64,000 bases of DNA, taken from NCBI GenBank assembly GCA_009617715.1, contig VTFK01000401.1, positions 124,001-188,000 of the forward strand. Direction: 5' to 3'. The position numbers were made by a program, and so were the translations under genes. This DNA comes from Plectrocnemia conspersa (lineage: Eukaryota; Arthropoda; Insecta; Trichoptera; Polycentropodidae). The first letter of the stretch is position 1; each line of letters starts with the position of its first letter. This document shows positions 10,580-25,100 of this stretch, piece after piece. The notes beneath the pieces are model-generated. The model had not been told where the DNA came from and ran no database searches. It was given only the letters and a program-made list of their open reading frames with translations.

Positions 10580-10880
10580 TACACTGTGCGCCGCTGTGAC
10601 CGCGGGGGTGGGAATGCACCGACCTTACACGTGTCGCATGCGCACCGCACCCTGCGCGCGCGCATATTTTCAACCATAGAGTAATAAAATATTATAGAGA
10701 GGCCTATATGATCCCGCTTCCCGCTTCTTTTCAACCATAGAGTAATAAAACATTATAGAGAGGCCTATAAGTGCAAATTTCTGTTAGTTTCTAGATTATT
10801 GACCCTGAACACCTGGTTGGTGGTGTCGTCTCCGCGTGCCGGAATGCCGCGTGCAAAACACATCATTCTACACGTGCCAA
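10580..10880. other. GC-rich patch with a 42-bp direct repeat
   Basis: A locally CpG-rich stretch in AT-rich surroundings (GTGACCGCGG, CGCATGCGCACCGCACCCTG, TGCGCGCGCGC). It is followed by two direct copies of a ~42-bp unit, 10668-10709 and 10729-10770, each containing CAACCATAGAGTAATAAAA and AGAGAGGCCTATA. The function is unknown. It may be part of a transposon or an upstream regulatory patch. Confidence 0.5.
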
Positions 10881-12343
10881 CTAGGGCTGCGCATTCCATT
10901 CTTCGAGTTTCGAATGATAAAAATAATATATTTCATTAGTAAATATTTTTATCGCATATAAGGGTTAGTAATATTTTAACGTTTTTTAGATTTCCTTTAG
11001 AACCAAAATTGCGGAAAATATCCTTCATGGAAGCCATCCGAGAGAAGTGTCATCTGTTCGGACCATTTTAATCCACATTCATTTTTTCTCATAAAAGGTG
11101 AGTATAAAAGGTTAAAAACAAACTCAGACCCTTTACAAAACCAACAATCGTCTTCACTCCGGTCAACGGCAATTTCGAATACTGATGCTTACAATTCTCC
11201 TAGAAAAATTAATTTATTACGAAAATTAAATCATGTTAAGTTAATTTAAAAATACCGTGAAAAAATTATTCACGCACTAAGGCAAAAAATCCGTGGCACA
11301 TGCTTAAATTAATTAGGAATTCGTTTGAATTCAAACAAATATTTATGGATAGTTTGGGTAATAGTATTGAATGGAATTTTATAATCAAACTTCACCAATT
11401 ACAATAAATATTGATTAGACAAAATTGCCCTGTTGTTTGTTAAAATTCGGTACATGTATGCTAATAAAAATAATAATTTATAAGTTATTAACCAAAACTT
11501 ATATCTATATAAATAATAAAAATAATTTTCTATTTAAAAAATAAACGTGCGGCCACAAAAAGGCATATCTCGACATTTAGGTTTTAGTTTACAAAATAAA
11601 ACATTTTAATATTGTATGATGTGATACTTCCCTAAAATTTAAAGCATAGCCTCGATTATTTTATGTAGAAACATTGATTTTTGACATACATTGACATTTT
11701 TGCCCTGTACAACAATATACTATAAATGAATGTACATATTCTATAGCAAAAAATAATTATAAAACATAATCAGCATAAAAACAGATAGTAAACTGATTAT
11801 GCGTAAAGGATTCTGATTTTGATTCTATACACATTTTTATCCTGTAAATCAAGATTTTAAATATTATATCATGGGATTTTAATTCGAAATGTATTTTGAG
11901 TTTTATTAATGTACATATAATAATAACTTGTCTAAGTAAAAAAAATATAGGCTTTATTAGATATATGTATCTAAATTTCTTTTAATATTATAATTTTTCC
12001 TTGGATTAATTAATTATTTTAAGATAGTTTTTTTGGATTAAATTTTAATTTTGGATTTTTTAAGTAAAAACAGGAAAATTCCAAATATATTAAAAAAACA
12101 GTTAGTGTGTTTATTGACATATTTATGGTGTTGTATTTAACTGTTTTATTGCCATTAATTTGGTATTGAATACATATTATTTTAATAAAAATGGGGGAAA
12201 AAAGCATAGTCAATAAAATAACTCTTACGACCAAACGTGATCCCGAATGACGTTTGTGGCGATTGATAAAGCTTGTCAGTTAACGATGCATCGTTTTCGT
12301 ATAAAATGTTGCTCTAAATAGTTTGAATCGTCAACATCACACA
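10881..12343. other. intergenic region and presumed promoter side of the VPS13B-like gene
   Basis: AT-rich with no coding segment I can support. The 100 bp immediately before the VPS13B start (12240-12343) is less AT-rich and probably holds the transcription start, but no clear core promoter motif stands out. Confidence 0.4.
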
Positions 12344-15300
12344 ATGTTTAGAAACTTTGAATCGTATATAACGCCAATTTTGCTGAGTTATGTCGACAAA
12401 TACATTAAAGATTTCAAAGCGAATGACATACAGGTAACGTTATCACCATTTCGGCCTTGTAGTTCTTTAGCGATAATAACACGAACGATTTAAATCGGTT
12501 GTAGCTGTCATTATGGAGTGGGAGCGTGTCATTACACAATTTAGAGCTGCGACCGGATGCTATACAAGAAGAACTAAACCTGCCTTTCACATTGCTGTCA
12601 GGCTACATATACGAACTGATCATACAAGTACCATGGATGAAGATAGTATCGGAGCCGATTGTCATTACGATTAATACAATAGGTATTGCATTATTTATTA
12701 AAAGGTGTCAATCTTTGGACAAAGTTGTTTGTTTTAGTGTTAAATTGGAACTGCACTAATTTTATTTATTTATACATAAACCGCTACAGAGGCTAAAATG
12801 TACATAATATTCAAACATATTTAAAGTAGACTGATTAACGCACCAGTTATCTATTTAAATAAACGATTCTATTCAAAAAAGTTAATTGTCCCATGTAAAT
12901 TTGCATTTTCCATATTAAAAATATTGTTTGTCTATTACAGAATGCGTACTCAAATTAATAGACGGCACATATAAACCTAGAGATGTTGGAAAAAGCAATA
13001 AAAACAAGTAAGTTTTTATATTAGTATACAATTTTAACAATCAAACTGAATAATAATATGATTTTTTACTTAAAGAAGTGAAATGGAAGCGCCATCTGGC
13101 TACATACAATCTTTGGTTAACAGAATTGTCACAAATATATCGTTTCGTTGCAACAATGTGATTCTAAAATATGTAGAAGAAGACATAGTCGTTTCTGTTA
13201 ACATAAAACAGTTTTATTTAGACAACGTCGATGGAAATTGGGTACCTAAGTTTGCTGGTAAGTGTAGTGGTATTAATTTATTAGATAATAGTATATATTA
13301 ATGTGCCCCTTATAAGCAAAACCATTGTGGTTGTTTTCCAATAATAATAAAAGACAATTCGTATTGTTTCCTAGGCGTGTGTCGAAGATCATAAATAAAT
13401 TGTATAGGTATAAGTAATTAGCGCTATGTATAATTGACTCATTAGGTGACTTCACATGAAATTTTATTCCGAATTAATAGGATTAAATTCTTATGATTCA
13501 ATTTAAACAATGCTTAATTTACATATTTTTTTTGCAGAAATCACTCCTGATGATTTGCATATAAGAAAACTTATAAATCTCAGTGATATAACTCTTTGTT
13601 TGGATAAGCGAAACGCAGCCGGTAAAATTGAAACATATCTAGAACCTTTGCTATATAAAAGCGAAGTTGAATTTCGGTAAGTAAACTAAAATGTTGAGTA
13701 TTAAATATAAAAAAAAATTTTAAGTACTCAATATATTTGTATAAAATGTGTATTTAATATAACTTAAATTCTTTTATTGTTATTTTAGCGTGGACAGTTT
13801 TTACGGAGGAATGTTAAATAAGAGGCCAAAGCACACAAGGATACAGATCACTAGTCCAAAGTGAGTGAAATTACCAGAATATACCGATTTCGTATAATCG
13901 TTCTTATATACATATGTTTAAATTTCAGATTAGAATTTAATTTTTCTTATCAACAAATCCCGATGATTCTCCGTATAATTAATCTATTGATTGCACTAAA
14001 ACAGAAGCGACTATCAGTTTATGAGAATAGTGATGCTAGTTTCGATGGTCGTCATGCATCTTCTAAAGTATCAAGTCCGATACATGATAGCTCAAACGTT
14101 TCTGGTGAGTATTGAAACTTGATTATTTTTATAAAATCCTCAATCACTGGTTAGCTAAATTTTTTTCATAATTTACACAGCTTCTTCGGATTATAATGAA
14201 TCGTGGTCAGGATGGATGTGGTCGTTTGTGCAGCCGTTTCCATTAGGATATAGTGAAGAAGAGCAAGACGCGTCGTTGAATGCCAATCCTATTCTTCTCT
14301 TTAGTGTCAACTTTGAGACAGTCACGTTTTCGTTTAAGGTGAATTTTTATTATAATGTTACGTCTTAAATCCCTTTTGTATAATAATATAACAACTTTAT
14401 AAATATATACTCCCTATTTATATTGATTATTTAAAAATCAGATTCCCGATTACACTCCAGACGGCAGTGGTATGTACGGCGGTAATCATAGAAAGTTTCG
14501 CTATGCCAGTGTTTGCTCGTTGGAACTTAAATCGGTGATGTGCGAGTCTTCGTCGCACGGCCTGAACAGATTCTGTTTCAGAGGAGGATTTCGAAGCATC
14601 ATTTTGTATCCAGAATACTCGTGCACCTGTGGAATTCTGGACGTAGGCTCTCAGGTATTTTAAGTTTAATCCGAATTGAACCTTTGAAGTAGCGGCGAGT
14701 TTCACACTGACATCATTTCAGAACGCTGATCGAAAATTCTACATCGAATCGTCTGTCTGTCGAGACATTGAGCTTAAAGAATGGCCTATTGAATACGATT
14801 CGAGTCTCATCATAGAAAACATGGCCGAAGAGAAGATGCTTAACATTTGCAACGCGTTCGCTATGGAGTATACTTATCACCTGACTGTTCCCGAGGAACA
14901 CAAAGACAGCAATGCAAATTATACCGATTTAGAGTACAGGTATGTGTTTTGTGCAACTCAATTTGATATGGTTATTTAAGTTATGATTAATTCAACGATT
15001 GTAATTAATTTCTAGCAATTTCAAAGAAGATCTTACCGTGAGCTTGGTAGTGGGCCCAGCAAATTTTTACATATGTTCGGGTTTGATTCACAGATTGTCA
15101 TTAATGAAAAATGCAGTCGACAGTTATGATTATGTGCCTTATAGTACCCAAAAGCCATGTAAGTATCTATGTTATGATTTAAAAATTCTCATCACAACAA
15201 GTGTTTAAATTAATCTGTACTTGATATACAAAAAATAAGCTTAATATATAACTATTTGGATATTTTAATTTTATTTGCTTAATAAAACAATTTTGCAACA

Positions 15301-16132
15301 ACTAGTTTTTGAAATTTTTATTAAACAAATATATTATATAAAATATAAATATTCCTTTTTATTATGTAAGGAGTTCTATATAATCCATCGAAGATAAACG
15401 ATAGTTTAACATAGCGCGAGTTAAATAACCATTGAGAGAATACGTAATTTTAATTTTGGAGAAAATTAATTTAAATGTAATTTATGTTATCTTTGTGGCA
15501 ACAATAAAACAAAAGTTTTGCATTGAAATAGAAAATTTTATTATATCTACATATTTTACATTAAATTTTAATTATATGTACATATTTTACATTATAGATT
15601 TTTATTTCAGTAACTAAACGGCAGGATCTTCCGCAGCCGACAACCGACGATTACGACGCCTTCATGGAGCACATACCAAAGATCAACATAAAAGTCTCTT
15701 TTATGGAGCCAAAAATTCATATATCAATGTGGGATCACTATTCACCAGTTAAACTGCCCAGCAGTGTTGAATGTCAAAATTCCGGTGCCAATTTAGTGAA
15801 CCGTCGGGTTGGTGATGATAATACAAAATACATATATTTTAACATTTTGTGATTAATAAAAATTGCATATATTTTAGAAAATATCGTCGACCACCACAAA
15901 CAGCCAAAGTGTAGCATATTTTGAAAAATTAAAAAACATGCCTTCGATATTATTGAACACGAGTTCTGTAAAGATGAGCGTCAATATGCCCACTTACCCA
16001 AATAGACTGACTTATGTGACGTGTCAGCTGCCTGATCCTCCCGCTGTCATGTTGGACTCGTGCTACAAATATATTAATTTGGAAGTGTGCGATTTGCAGG
16101 GATACCTTGTGCATAAACAGCTGCTTCTTAAG
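12344..16132 (+). CDS. VPS13B: VPS13B exons 1-13 (chorein N-terminus, residues 1-696)
   Basis: Exons: 12344-12433, 12505-12682, 12941-13007, 13076-13257, 13538-13676, 13789-13860, 13929-14104, 14181-14338, 14442-14654, 14722-14939, 15016-15158, 15611-15807, 15878-16132. The chorein domain reads ESYITPILLSYVDKYIK, LSLWSGSVSLHNLELR, LPFTLLSGYIYEL and VPWMKIVSEPIVITINTIE. VPS13B-specific blocks follow: PSGYIQSLVNRIV, LKYVEEDIVVSVNI, ITLCLDKRNAAGKIE and SWSGWMWSFVQP. Exon 4 could start three bases later. The exon 12 end (15807, donor GTTGGT) is weak and chosen because phase 0 is required; GTGAAC a few codons earlier is an alternative. Confidence 0.88.
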
Positions 16133-19100
16133 GTTACTAAAATAAATATTAGTAGTGTCATAAATACATAACATTGGATTATTGTGTTCTAGTTTCGTCT
16201 TGAATCTCTTCAATTGTTGGCAATAGCAAAAAAATATTAAATTTACACTGCAAGTTATGTTCTTTTAAAACAATTGTATTTATGGCACTACCAGATTTAA
16301 TGTACATATGTCGACTTGGATGAAGACTGTTTCAATAAAATAATATCAGTAGAAACTTAAAAATTTACATAGTAACAAAACATCTACATCTTAACGGAAT
16401 AAATAATAGTAACGATAGATAATGGATTTACTACATTTTAAGTATATTACGGTCTTATTAATATGTAATTCTTTTTCTCGTGCTGCATCTGTATTCAGAC
16501 GTAGAGGACTACCACGGGCAGGAACTCTTCACAGCCCACGTGAATTTCTTATTTTGTCCTATCCATTTTCTGATGTTCCGAAACCAATAGAACCTCTTTC
16601 TTACTAGCCACCGTTTGTCTTCTATTTTACTCTCCGTTATTACTCGCAGAAGGCTAATTTTGCCACTTTACGGTACAAAAAAGCTCTGTTGTGAAATAGC
16701 TGGAAAACAGGTTTATTTCTCATTTTTCCTTCCGGGAAAAATACTTAAATAAATTAGAAAAATACCTTACTATAGCAGATGATTCCAGTAAAAGTTTTTC
16801 AGGAGAATAATATCTCTTCCATCTATTACTATCAATTTATTATGTTGCACTCTATCAAATGCTTTTTCGATATCAAAGAAGCAGACATATATTTTTTTCT
16901 TGAATTCCATACATCTTCAAAAGAGTATATTCATACAGAACAATGCTTTTCTTATTCCTGATCCCCCTCTGAATCCAAATTGTGAATCGCTAATTATACT
17001 TTTGCACAAATGTCTGATTTGGGGAAGTACTTTAAATGTATGACTCGTTAAACTGATCCATCTATAATCATCACAACCAGTCGTTTTTTTTCTTAAAAAA
17101 ATAAATGTTAACTGTAACCATTCTTGTGGAATTTTGTCAGTTGTATATCTATTTAAGGTAATTTTAGGTTATAAAAACAAATTAAAATCATAATCAGGGC
17201 TTAGAACAACTTGTTAGTTGAATAAGGAGAGTATTCGTTGTTTATTTGCCTTTTCTACTCTTTAACCACTTCCCGGTCACAGTACTTGTTTATAAATTAC
17301 TCAAAGAGTTATTGTACGGACCCACTGATATAAAAATATGCATCATTTAAAAATATTCGTACAAATTTAATATTTAACAAAAAAAGGCTATGCTAATTTG
17401 AGATGAGAATTCATAAAATACAAACATCCAAGTTAACTCGGTCATGACCGGGAAAGGATTAATACGATAACATAATAAATATTAAGTTTGAATAGTCTTC
17501 TTCCAAACTGAAATGTTTTTATAAGAAACTGTATTAAATGTAACGTTAAATTGTAATTTAGAACATGAATAACTCTGACGCAGCCAAACACACAAACAAT
17601 ATCAACATGCCGTTTGTCACCCAATGTAACTTTCACGTTTCCGCAAAGTATTTGCTTTTACCAGATTATTGGTCTTCAAGTGGGTCGACGCTGAAAATGG
17701 ATTATAATTTCAATATGGGTAAATATAATCAGAACGGAATCAATCAGCTTATCAACATTGAAATTTATGAGACTATTTAAACCTTGGTTGGTCGCGCCCA
17801 CTTTTAAAACACGAGATGTCCTCCATTTAATTTGTACCTTCAATAACACCTATTTTTGAATTTTTACTAATTCTACACATGTAGTGTGCAAAAAATGCAC
17901 CATATTTCGTTTATAAATTTCTTCAAACTTTAAATGTTTATACATGAAAACCCATAATATACAAAGAAATTAAAATAAATGATTAAAAAACCTTTGAAAC
18001 TTGTTATTTAGTTACAAAACATTATTTAAAAACAGAACATGGAGGACAACAACCAACCGAGGGTTAAAATGCAGATCAAAATTCCTAATACTCATTTATG
18101 TCGCTGAAAATTATTTTATTATCTTATATATTTTAGATAATATCACTGTCTGCTTAACAATGCCAAAACTCATCACTCTTTATCATATGATTAACGGAAT
18201 ATATCCACGGTCGAGAGTGTTGAGTGAAAAAAACGAAAAGTCGACTGATTCGCAACCGAAAGAACTAAACGTCTTATTAAACACTACACTTTTGGATGAT
18301 GCTTTTGGTGATGAAGGTTATATTTTTAATTCCTGTTCCTTAGCTTAAATTAAAATCTCAATAACCATAAATAATTTTATTTACTCAACAGAAATGCTGC
18401 ATTTGGACATCAACTTTGAAGGACTATCCATCCGCTGTGTCTATCTGCCGAGTGTCAAGACTTATCGGGTTGTTTTAAATGGATTAAAGATTTTTGCGAT
18501 TGATTCGTTAAGAGGTTGTTAAAAGAGGCATTTTGTATATTATAAAACATTACATAATAATCATCTGTCTGATTTAATGCTCTAGAATTTGGAGATAGCA
18601 CTGATCCTAAACAGGTGTGGATACTGTCAGCGCCAGAGAGTATAAATGCAGTGAGGTAAATGTTATTTTATAGTATAAATCGTTATTTATTAGTGTCTAA
18701 GGCCTAATTTATTGTTGCAGCGCTCCTTATTTAAAAGCCGTGCTTCAGTTATCGACAATCGAAACCTATCCAACTTTCGCCACGCTAAAACTAGAAGAGT
18801 GCTCGTTCATCATGGATCCTTTATTTTGCCGATGGCTGACATATTTCTACGAAAATGTTCTTCATGTTCAGCCAGATAAAAGCAAAGCTGGTGAGATTCG
18901 CATTGCTACACCACTTTGTGGGTTGTTAAATTTATGTTAATTTGCAGCGCGAATGATTTGTGCTTAGTCTGTCAATGAATATGAATTTCAATGTTATATT
19001 TTTTTTGTTAGATGGTCAAAATGTGTTTGCCGTCGGGATGCCGCCTTCAAATCTGGTCAAACGTCAAAGCAGAAGATCACTGGAAGAGATCGTGGTAATT

Positions 19101-22100
19101 ACATCTTTTAAATGCAATGTGTGTGTTTTTAGTTAATAATTTAGTATTGCATGATAGGTTGTATCATATGTTGATTTTTCAATGGATGCGATCCTAATCC
19201 AATAATTTATGTTTGAAGCTTTGTTAGTTATATAATCTCTGCATATTTTGATTACTAAATAGCAATCTAATAATTGTTGTATTAGATATTTGACTAATAT
19301 TTCTAACTGAAGACATTTGTGATAACATTTCTAGAACCGTATCAGCGGAAGTAGTAGAAATTTGAGCCGATTATCTTTAGGTCATTCGAGTTCAGATCGA
19401 GAAAAAGACTACATTCATGGATCGACGCAAGTAACGTCTCAATCAAACATAGAAAATACTAAAGATAAACAAGCAGTAAGATCATGTTCTTATCTATTAG
19501 AAATTCAGTGCTTTTGTCAATTTCATATTTAATTTGCTTTCCTGAACACTTAAAATTTACAGATATCCAACGAAAAGCCGCACTCTTCAAACGAGACCAA
19601 CTATTTGAACGCTTTCATCAAGAACTACTTCGAATGGAAGAATGTGGCGTTGTATTTAGAAATAGAGATGATTTGTGTATATTTTCCTACGAAATCAGTC
19701 TCTGCCGTCAACTACGATTCTGTGAGTGAAGCTATTCGTCAACATGTCGCTAATGATAGAAACGTTCAAGGCGAAGATGTACTCGTTATTAGGTTCGATT
19801 GTGGTTTTTATATTGCGGCTTTTAAAACCATTCGTAATAAAACTTTAATTATTGATTTTTAGGTTACCTAATACAACGCTAAAAACGTCCAGTTTGAAAC
19901 AAAGTTTGCTGTCATACTGCATTTACGGTCTACCGGTTAAATTTCCTGTCGATATTTTGGACTGCGGTATTGATGATTGTTCATATTGTTACGTTTAAAT
20001 TATTTATTATAAGCTTAATATATTTTTATTTACAGCCAAAGTTTCTTATCCGTGGACAGTCATGTTAAAAAATTTGAGCTGTTTCTCTATATCCTGTAAA
20101 AGGGCCGAATCTGAATACAGTTCTGTCGAAACAAATGTTTTGATGCCAGTATCGTCAGATATCACAGTGAGCTTTACACCAAAAGTTGGAACTAGAAGCA
20201 AAATGAAAAAGAAAGTAAGTGAGAATTTTATTTTAAAAATTGTGACGTCTAGAGCATGGAATTCAAATCAGCCTGCAAAGACAAGTCAGGAATCATTAAG
20301 ACGTTGGCATACAACAAAAAGTTAAGAGTTTCCATTCGCCATGTCTTTGTCGTTTATGAATATTAGAAACAAGTGCTGTTTTTTATTGAATAATTTTCAT
20401 CTGCCAATATAATTGCAATGCTCCACTGGTAATATTGCAACGTAAAATTGACCATGAGAGAAGCATTCATCTCTCAAGTTGCTTCCTCTCACCTAAAGCA
20501 ACTATCGGCTTATTTATTCATGGTTAATTTGATAACATGTGTCACAAAAACTGCGTTTCATTTCACAATTTTAGTAAATACAAATTTTTCAACAGCATAA
20601 TAGGGCTACCAACCTAAAAAAAAAAAATAGATTTACTGTTATTTAAGTGTTATTTTTTCGTCTATTATTTTGCCAATCAAGTAAAATGAAAGTGCTACAA
20701 CTGGCATCGTCTGTTGAATCGTTAAATTAATTTCATCGTTTTCACTATGAATGTTTTTGATATTGCTTCTAAACGTAACATTTATTTGTATTGAATGTTT
20801 ATATATATTTAAATTATCATTCTAGGAATCCGTTACAAGTATTGATGCAAAGCAAACGCAGCATCTTTTAAGGTATAATAAAATACTGATTTTTTGGTTT
20901 ATGTATCTTACTAATATCATTTTTTATTTATAGAACTGAAACTGATAAAAGTGCACAATTACCAACTGAAGCTGATGAAAAGGTAATTATTTTTATGAGT
21001 ATTTTAACATAAGGCATGTCAAATTTACTTTTTGCTAAAAACATGTTCCAGATTAAATAAATAAAATAAAATGTACATTTCCATATATATGTTATAGCGA
21101 ATGTGTATTACCAGTGAAGTTATACTTTCACTGGCATTTCAGTGAAATCATATCCGAATACATTTTCACAGGTAGATATTTATTTCTACTAGCGAAAATA
21201 TAATTTTACTGAGAGCACTAGTAAAATTATATGCTGCTCTAAAATGTCAATGAAACTCAATTTTACATTTGTGAAACGTCCATTTGCTGTTGAACGAATT
21301 AAATATTTTTTATATTGCTTATTTAAATTGTCCTCTTTACTTATATATGTAGATACTAAGGTCGCTTTTATTTTACAGAATTCAATAGATGCTCTGTCGT
21401 CTATCGGAATTTGCATCCACATTGATACAGAGCTGGTTCTCATTTCTCTCAACTACAATCAGCTGGTTCTCATGAAAGCTATCGCTCATGGAGTTAAAGA
21501 ACTTTGCCTCGCGATGAGTTTGAAAAATGAAAAAGTTTGTGTTGCTTCAACTGTCCAACCGGAAAACTATTACAGTCGGCTGCATCACAGGACGAGCATG
21601 AATGATATGATCATGACAAATAATTTGGAGGAGGAAGATCTTTCAAAGTATGTGTCATATTCTTAAATGCTATCAATTATTTCATATGTAACGCTGTTTG
21701 TGAAATTCAGGGATTCTGATTTACCATCGAGCAGTTGTGAATTGCCAGAGAGCTCAAAAATCGATAAAAAAAATAAGTCTGACAATGCCGAAAACTCAGG
21801 TTAGTTTTTTTTTTTATATCAATTTGTAAGATATACATATTTGTATTTTACAGACGGAAGTGAAGACTTAAACATAACAATTTGGATGCAGTGGACTATA
21901 TCACGTTTGTGTATGAAGGCTTATGCTTCGACGGACTCCGTCGATGCCAATTATCTTAAATTAGTCTTCTCGGCTGACGATATTGTGTCGAGTTTGGATA
22001 TACAAAGAGAATACTTAAAGTGGAAGACCAAAGTAGTGACGGCCGCAATTCATCACTACAAAAGAAGTTCTAGCAACGCTCCATGGTTTCCGGGTAAATT

Positions 22101-25100
22101 CTGCGGAATCATAATACGAGGAAGGGAGAACATCAAACGATCGAAACCTCACTCTGAAAATTGCTTTCTTTCCATCAACATAACCAAAGCCATGTGAGCA
22201 TCAACATAGCCAAGTCTTATTTATAATATATAATATAAATAACGAATAATTATTTATAGATGTTCGAGTGTGCATAATAAGTGGAAAGATATGTGTAAGA
22301 TTACGCCGAGAGCACAAGTATCAGACAAAGACTATATATCAGAGATTGAAGTGTCTCTTCAAGCTTTAGACTTCATATTTAATCTTGCATCTCTCAAACC
22401 GTTTATTTATCTCATTTCTCTGTTATCGAATCCAGTGGATTGTGAAATGCAGTCATTAGATAATGAGCTTGAAAGTTACGATCATACCAATGAGAATACA
22501 ATGTAACGTTTATTTTAATTTTTGCTCTTTAATTTCATAAGATTTGTTACAAAAAATAGTGTATTTTTACAGTGCAAAATCATGGGATTGTCGCAAACTG
22601 CCTCTGTGCTATTTCGAAGGATCTATATCTAGAATATTCATACCGGTTGAGTCGAGCGAAGATAGCAACGTTGTCATCGTTCAAATGGATAAGATCAGTG
22701 TTTCGTCTGCAGCTGATAATCCCGTGTGCAGGTATTATAAAATTACATTAGTTTGTCAATTTATTTCAACAAAATACTTATTCACTGCATTTTTAATTGT
22801 TTGTAATAGACTATGACAATATAGCACATAAATTTATATAAAGTATTAGGCTTTACAAAATATACCACTGTAAATGTATGGCGATACCGCTCAAATGGCT
22901 AATATATGTACACCATTTTGAAACAAGATACCGGATCAGGCTGGCTAAAAAACAGCTCAGTTTTAAAAAAAGTTTCACGTCAATAAGATAAATAACTATT
23001 GAAGTTATTGTGTCGATTGAAATAGTCAATTACCTGTATTTTGATAATCTTCTTCACAAAATCAAAGCTTATCATAACAAAATGTATTTCTTAAACAGAT
23101 TGCCATTAAGACCGGATCTTTATCAGCAAGCGGCTAAGAGAGGATATCTCTCAATACCAGGTAGCGAATTAGAAGACAGGCAATGTCAGCTGACTATGAA
23201 AGGAATCTGCTTACACACGGTGGAAGAAGATAATTTAGAAAAGTCATTTGATATAGAGGTAAATTTTTATTTGACTTAATTGATATGCGATTGCAATAAA
23301 ATCAAAACTCGTTTTTTCAGGCACAGTCACAATCGTCGGTAAATCCAGCGCTTCAATGGAACAATTCACTTTTGAAGCTATCCAACTCTCTGCCGATGAT
23401 GACTGTCATGGAAAAGTGATTTTGACTAATTTATAATGTGTACGTAAATAATTTTGTGTATTCATAACACATAATGTATTTTTTTAGGGTGGATATATGC
23501 ATGGTCTTTGCTCTCTCCATGTTCTATAAATCTGAACTCATATGCGGTCCTACTGTCGACTTGAATATTGTGACGGACATTGAACTGTATCTGTCCACAG
23601 CCCAAGTGTTGCTGTTTACGTCACTTTTGGAAGAATGTCGACTTTTGTTTGAGAACTCCCATAAAACTTCTTCGGAGGGTTGTGATCATGAATCTTCCGT
23701 ATCTGTGTGTCCATATCAGAAGTTCTTCAATAAGAAGCATTTCAAAATTTTCAAAGGTCAGATATATTTAACGCTTGTGATGTCTAGAATAAATATCAGA
23801 CATAATTTAAGCTTGCTAATTATAAATATTTAGATGTGCCAGAGTATAACATTGAAAGGAATTCTCCAAGACTATCAATAGATACGGGTATAGCGAGTGA
23901 CAAAATGTCGAACACCACATCCAACAGTAAAGGTTCACCGAGGACATTCTCGAAACAATCCACAGTGCCTTTTATTGGAGATAGGTATCCATTACCTTTA
24001 TAAATTTTATCTGAATCAATTGAATAAATTAATATACTTATTTTATAATCAGCAGATTATCAATTGCCGATTATTATGATGCATTTGTAACATCCGGTAA
24101 GATTAACGTAATATTATTTGAAAAACCTGATCCATCCTGCTGCGAAACACCATTAGAAGAAATCAATGAAAGTGATCTAGAACAAAATCAATTCCCAACG
24201 AAGCCTCTTATATATGTGAGTTTGGTTCAGCCGAACTTCTCTTATTCGAGATATCATTATATCAGAAAAAGTCAGGTAATTGAATGGAATTAGAATGCTT
24301 ATTCATGAATTTAGTATCATTAAACATTGATATTTATTTTAGTTCTCAATTTTTCAAACTTCTGTGAGCCTCGGCGAAGACTATTACAGAAACGGTCTCC
24401 CAAAAGTAAACGATTTTCTGACCGCCATGTTTGAAACAAAGATCGGCGTCCCGGATTCCGTGAGCGAGATTTCTCCCAACTTCCTAACAGTCAAATGGGA
24501 GAGAAGTGAGCGAAAGTGTAATTTTCGATAGTATGTAACTGTTATGTTTATTTTAATAATATTTTATTATTTCAGATATCGGAAAAAGAGTTTCGATGAA
24601 AGCTGACATAAAATGTCCGGTGAGAGTGACGGCTTCGCTCGACAGAGTTAATAAATTGAACATGATCAAGAGATTGGTTTGTGATATTTATTTTTAATAA
24701 ATGTTCAAATGCTTTATAGTATTAATATCACTAAAAATATTTTTTTACAGCTTTTAAGGAAATCTAAATGTGACAAAATGCGAGAAGATATCGATCAGTC
24801 AATCAACAGATCTAAATTCAAAACTTGGCTGGGTATGTGGCTTATTTAAGTGAATGAAGATTTTTTCAATACTTATAATATAAAAAACTTTAAATATTCA
24901 AGATTCGTATGACAATATCGACGTAGCGACTACACAGATCGTTTTTGCACTGAACGTCCAAGACGACATCGATTTTGAACTTCTTCTGAGCGTCTCAGCC
25001 TTCAAGAACTGTATAACATTTAACCCCAGGCACGAGAAGATCTCAAGTATCGGCCTAATTGACTCGCTGAGCACGACACTAAGAAAGACCGATGATAGAC

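Noticed and set aside
16422..16607. Open frame on the + strand starting MDLLHFKYITVLL
   Set aside because: It is antisense to the RTE-like LINE fragment in VPS13B intron 13 and has no supporting splice or homology.
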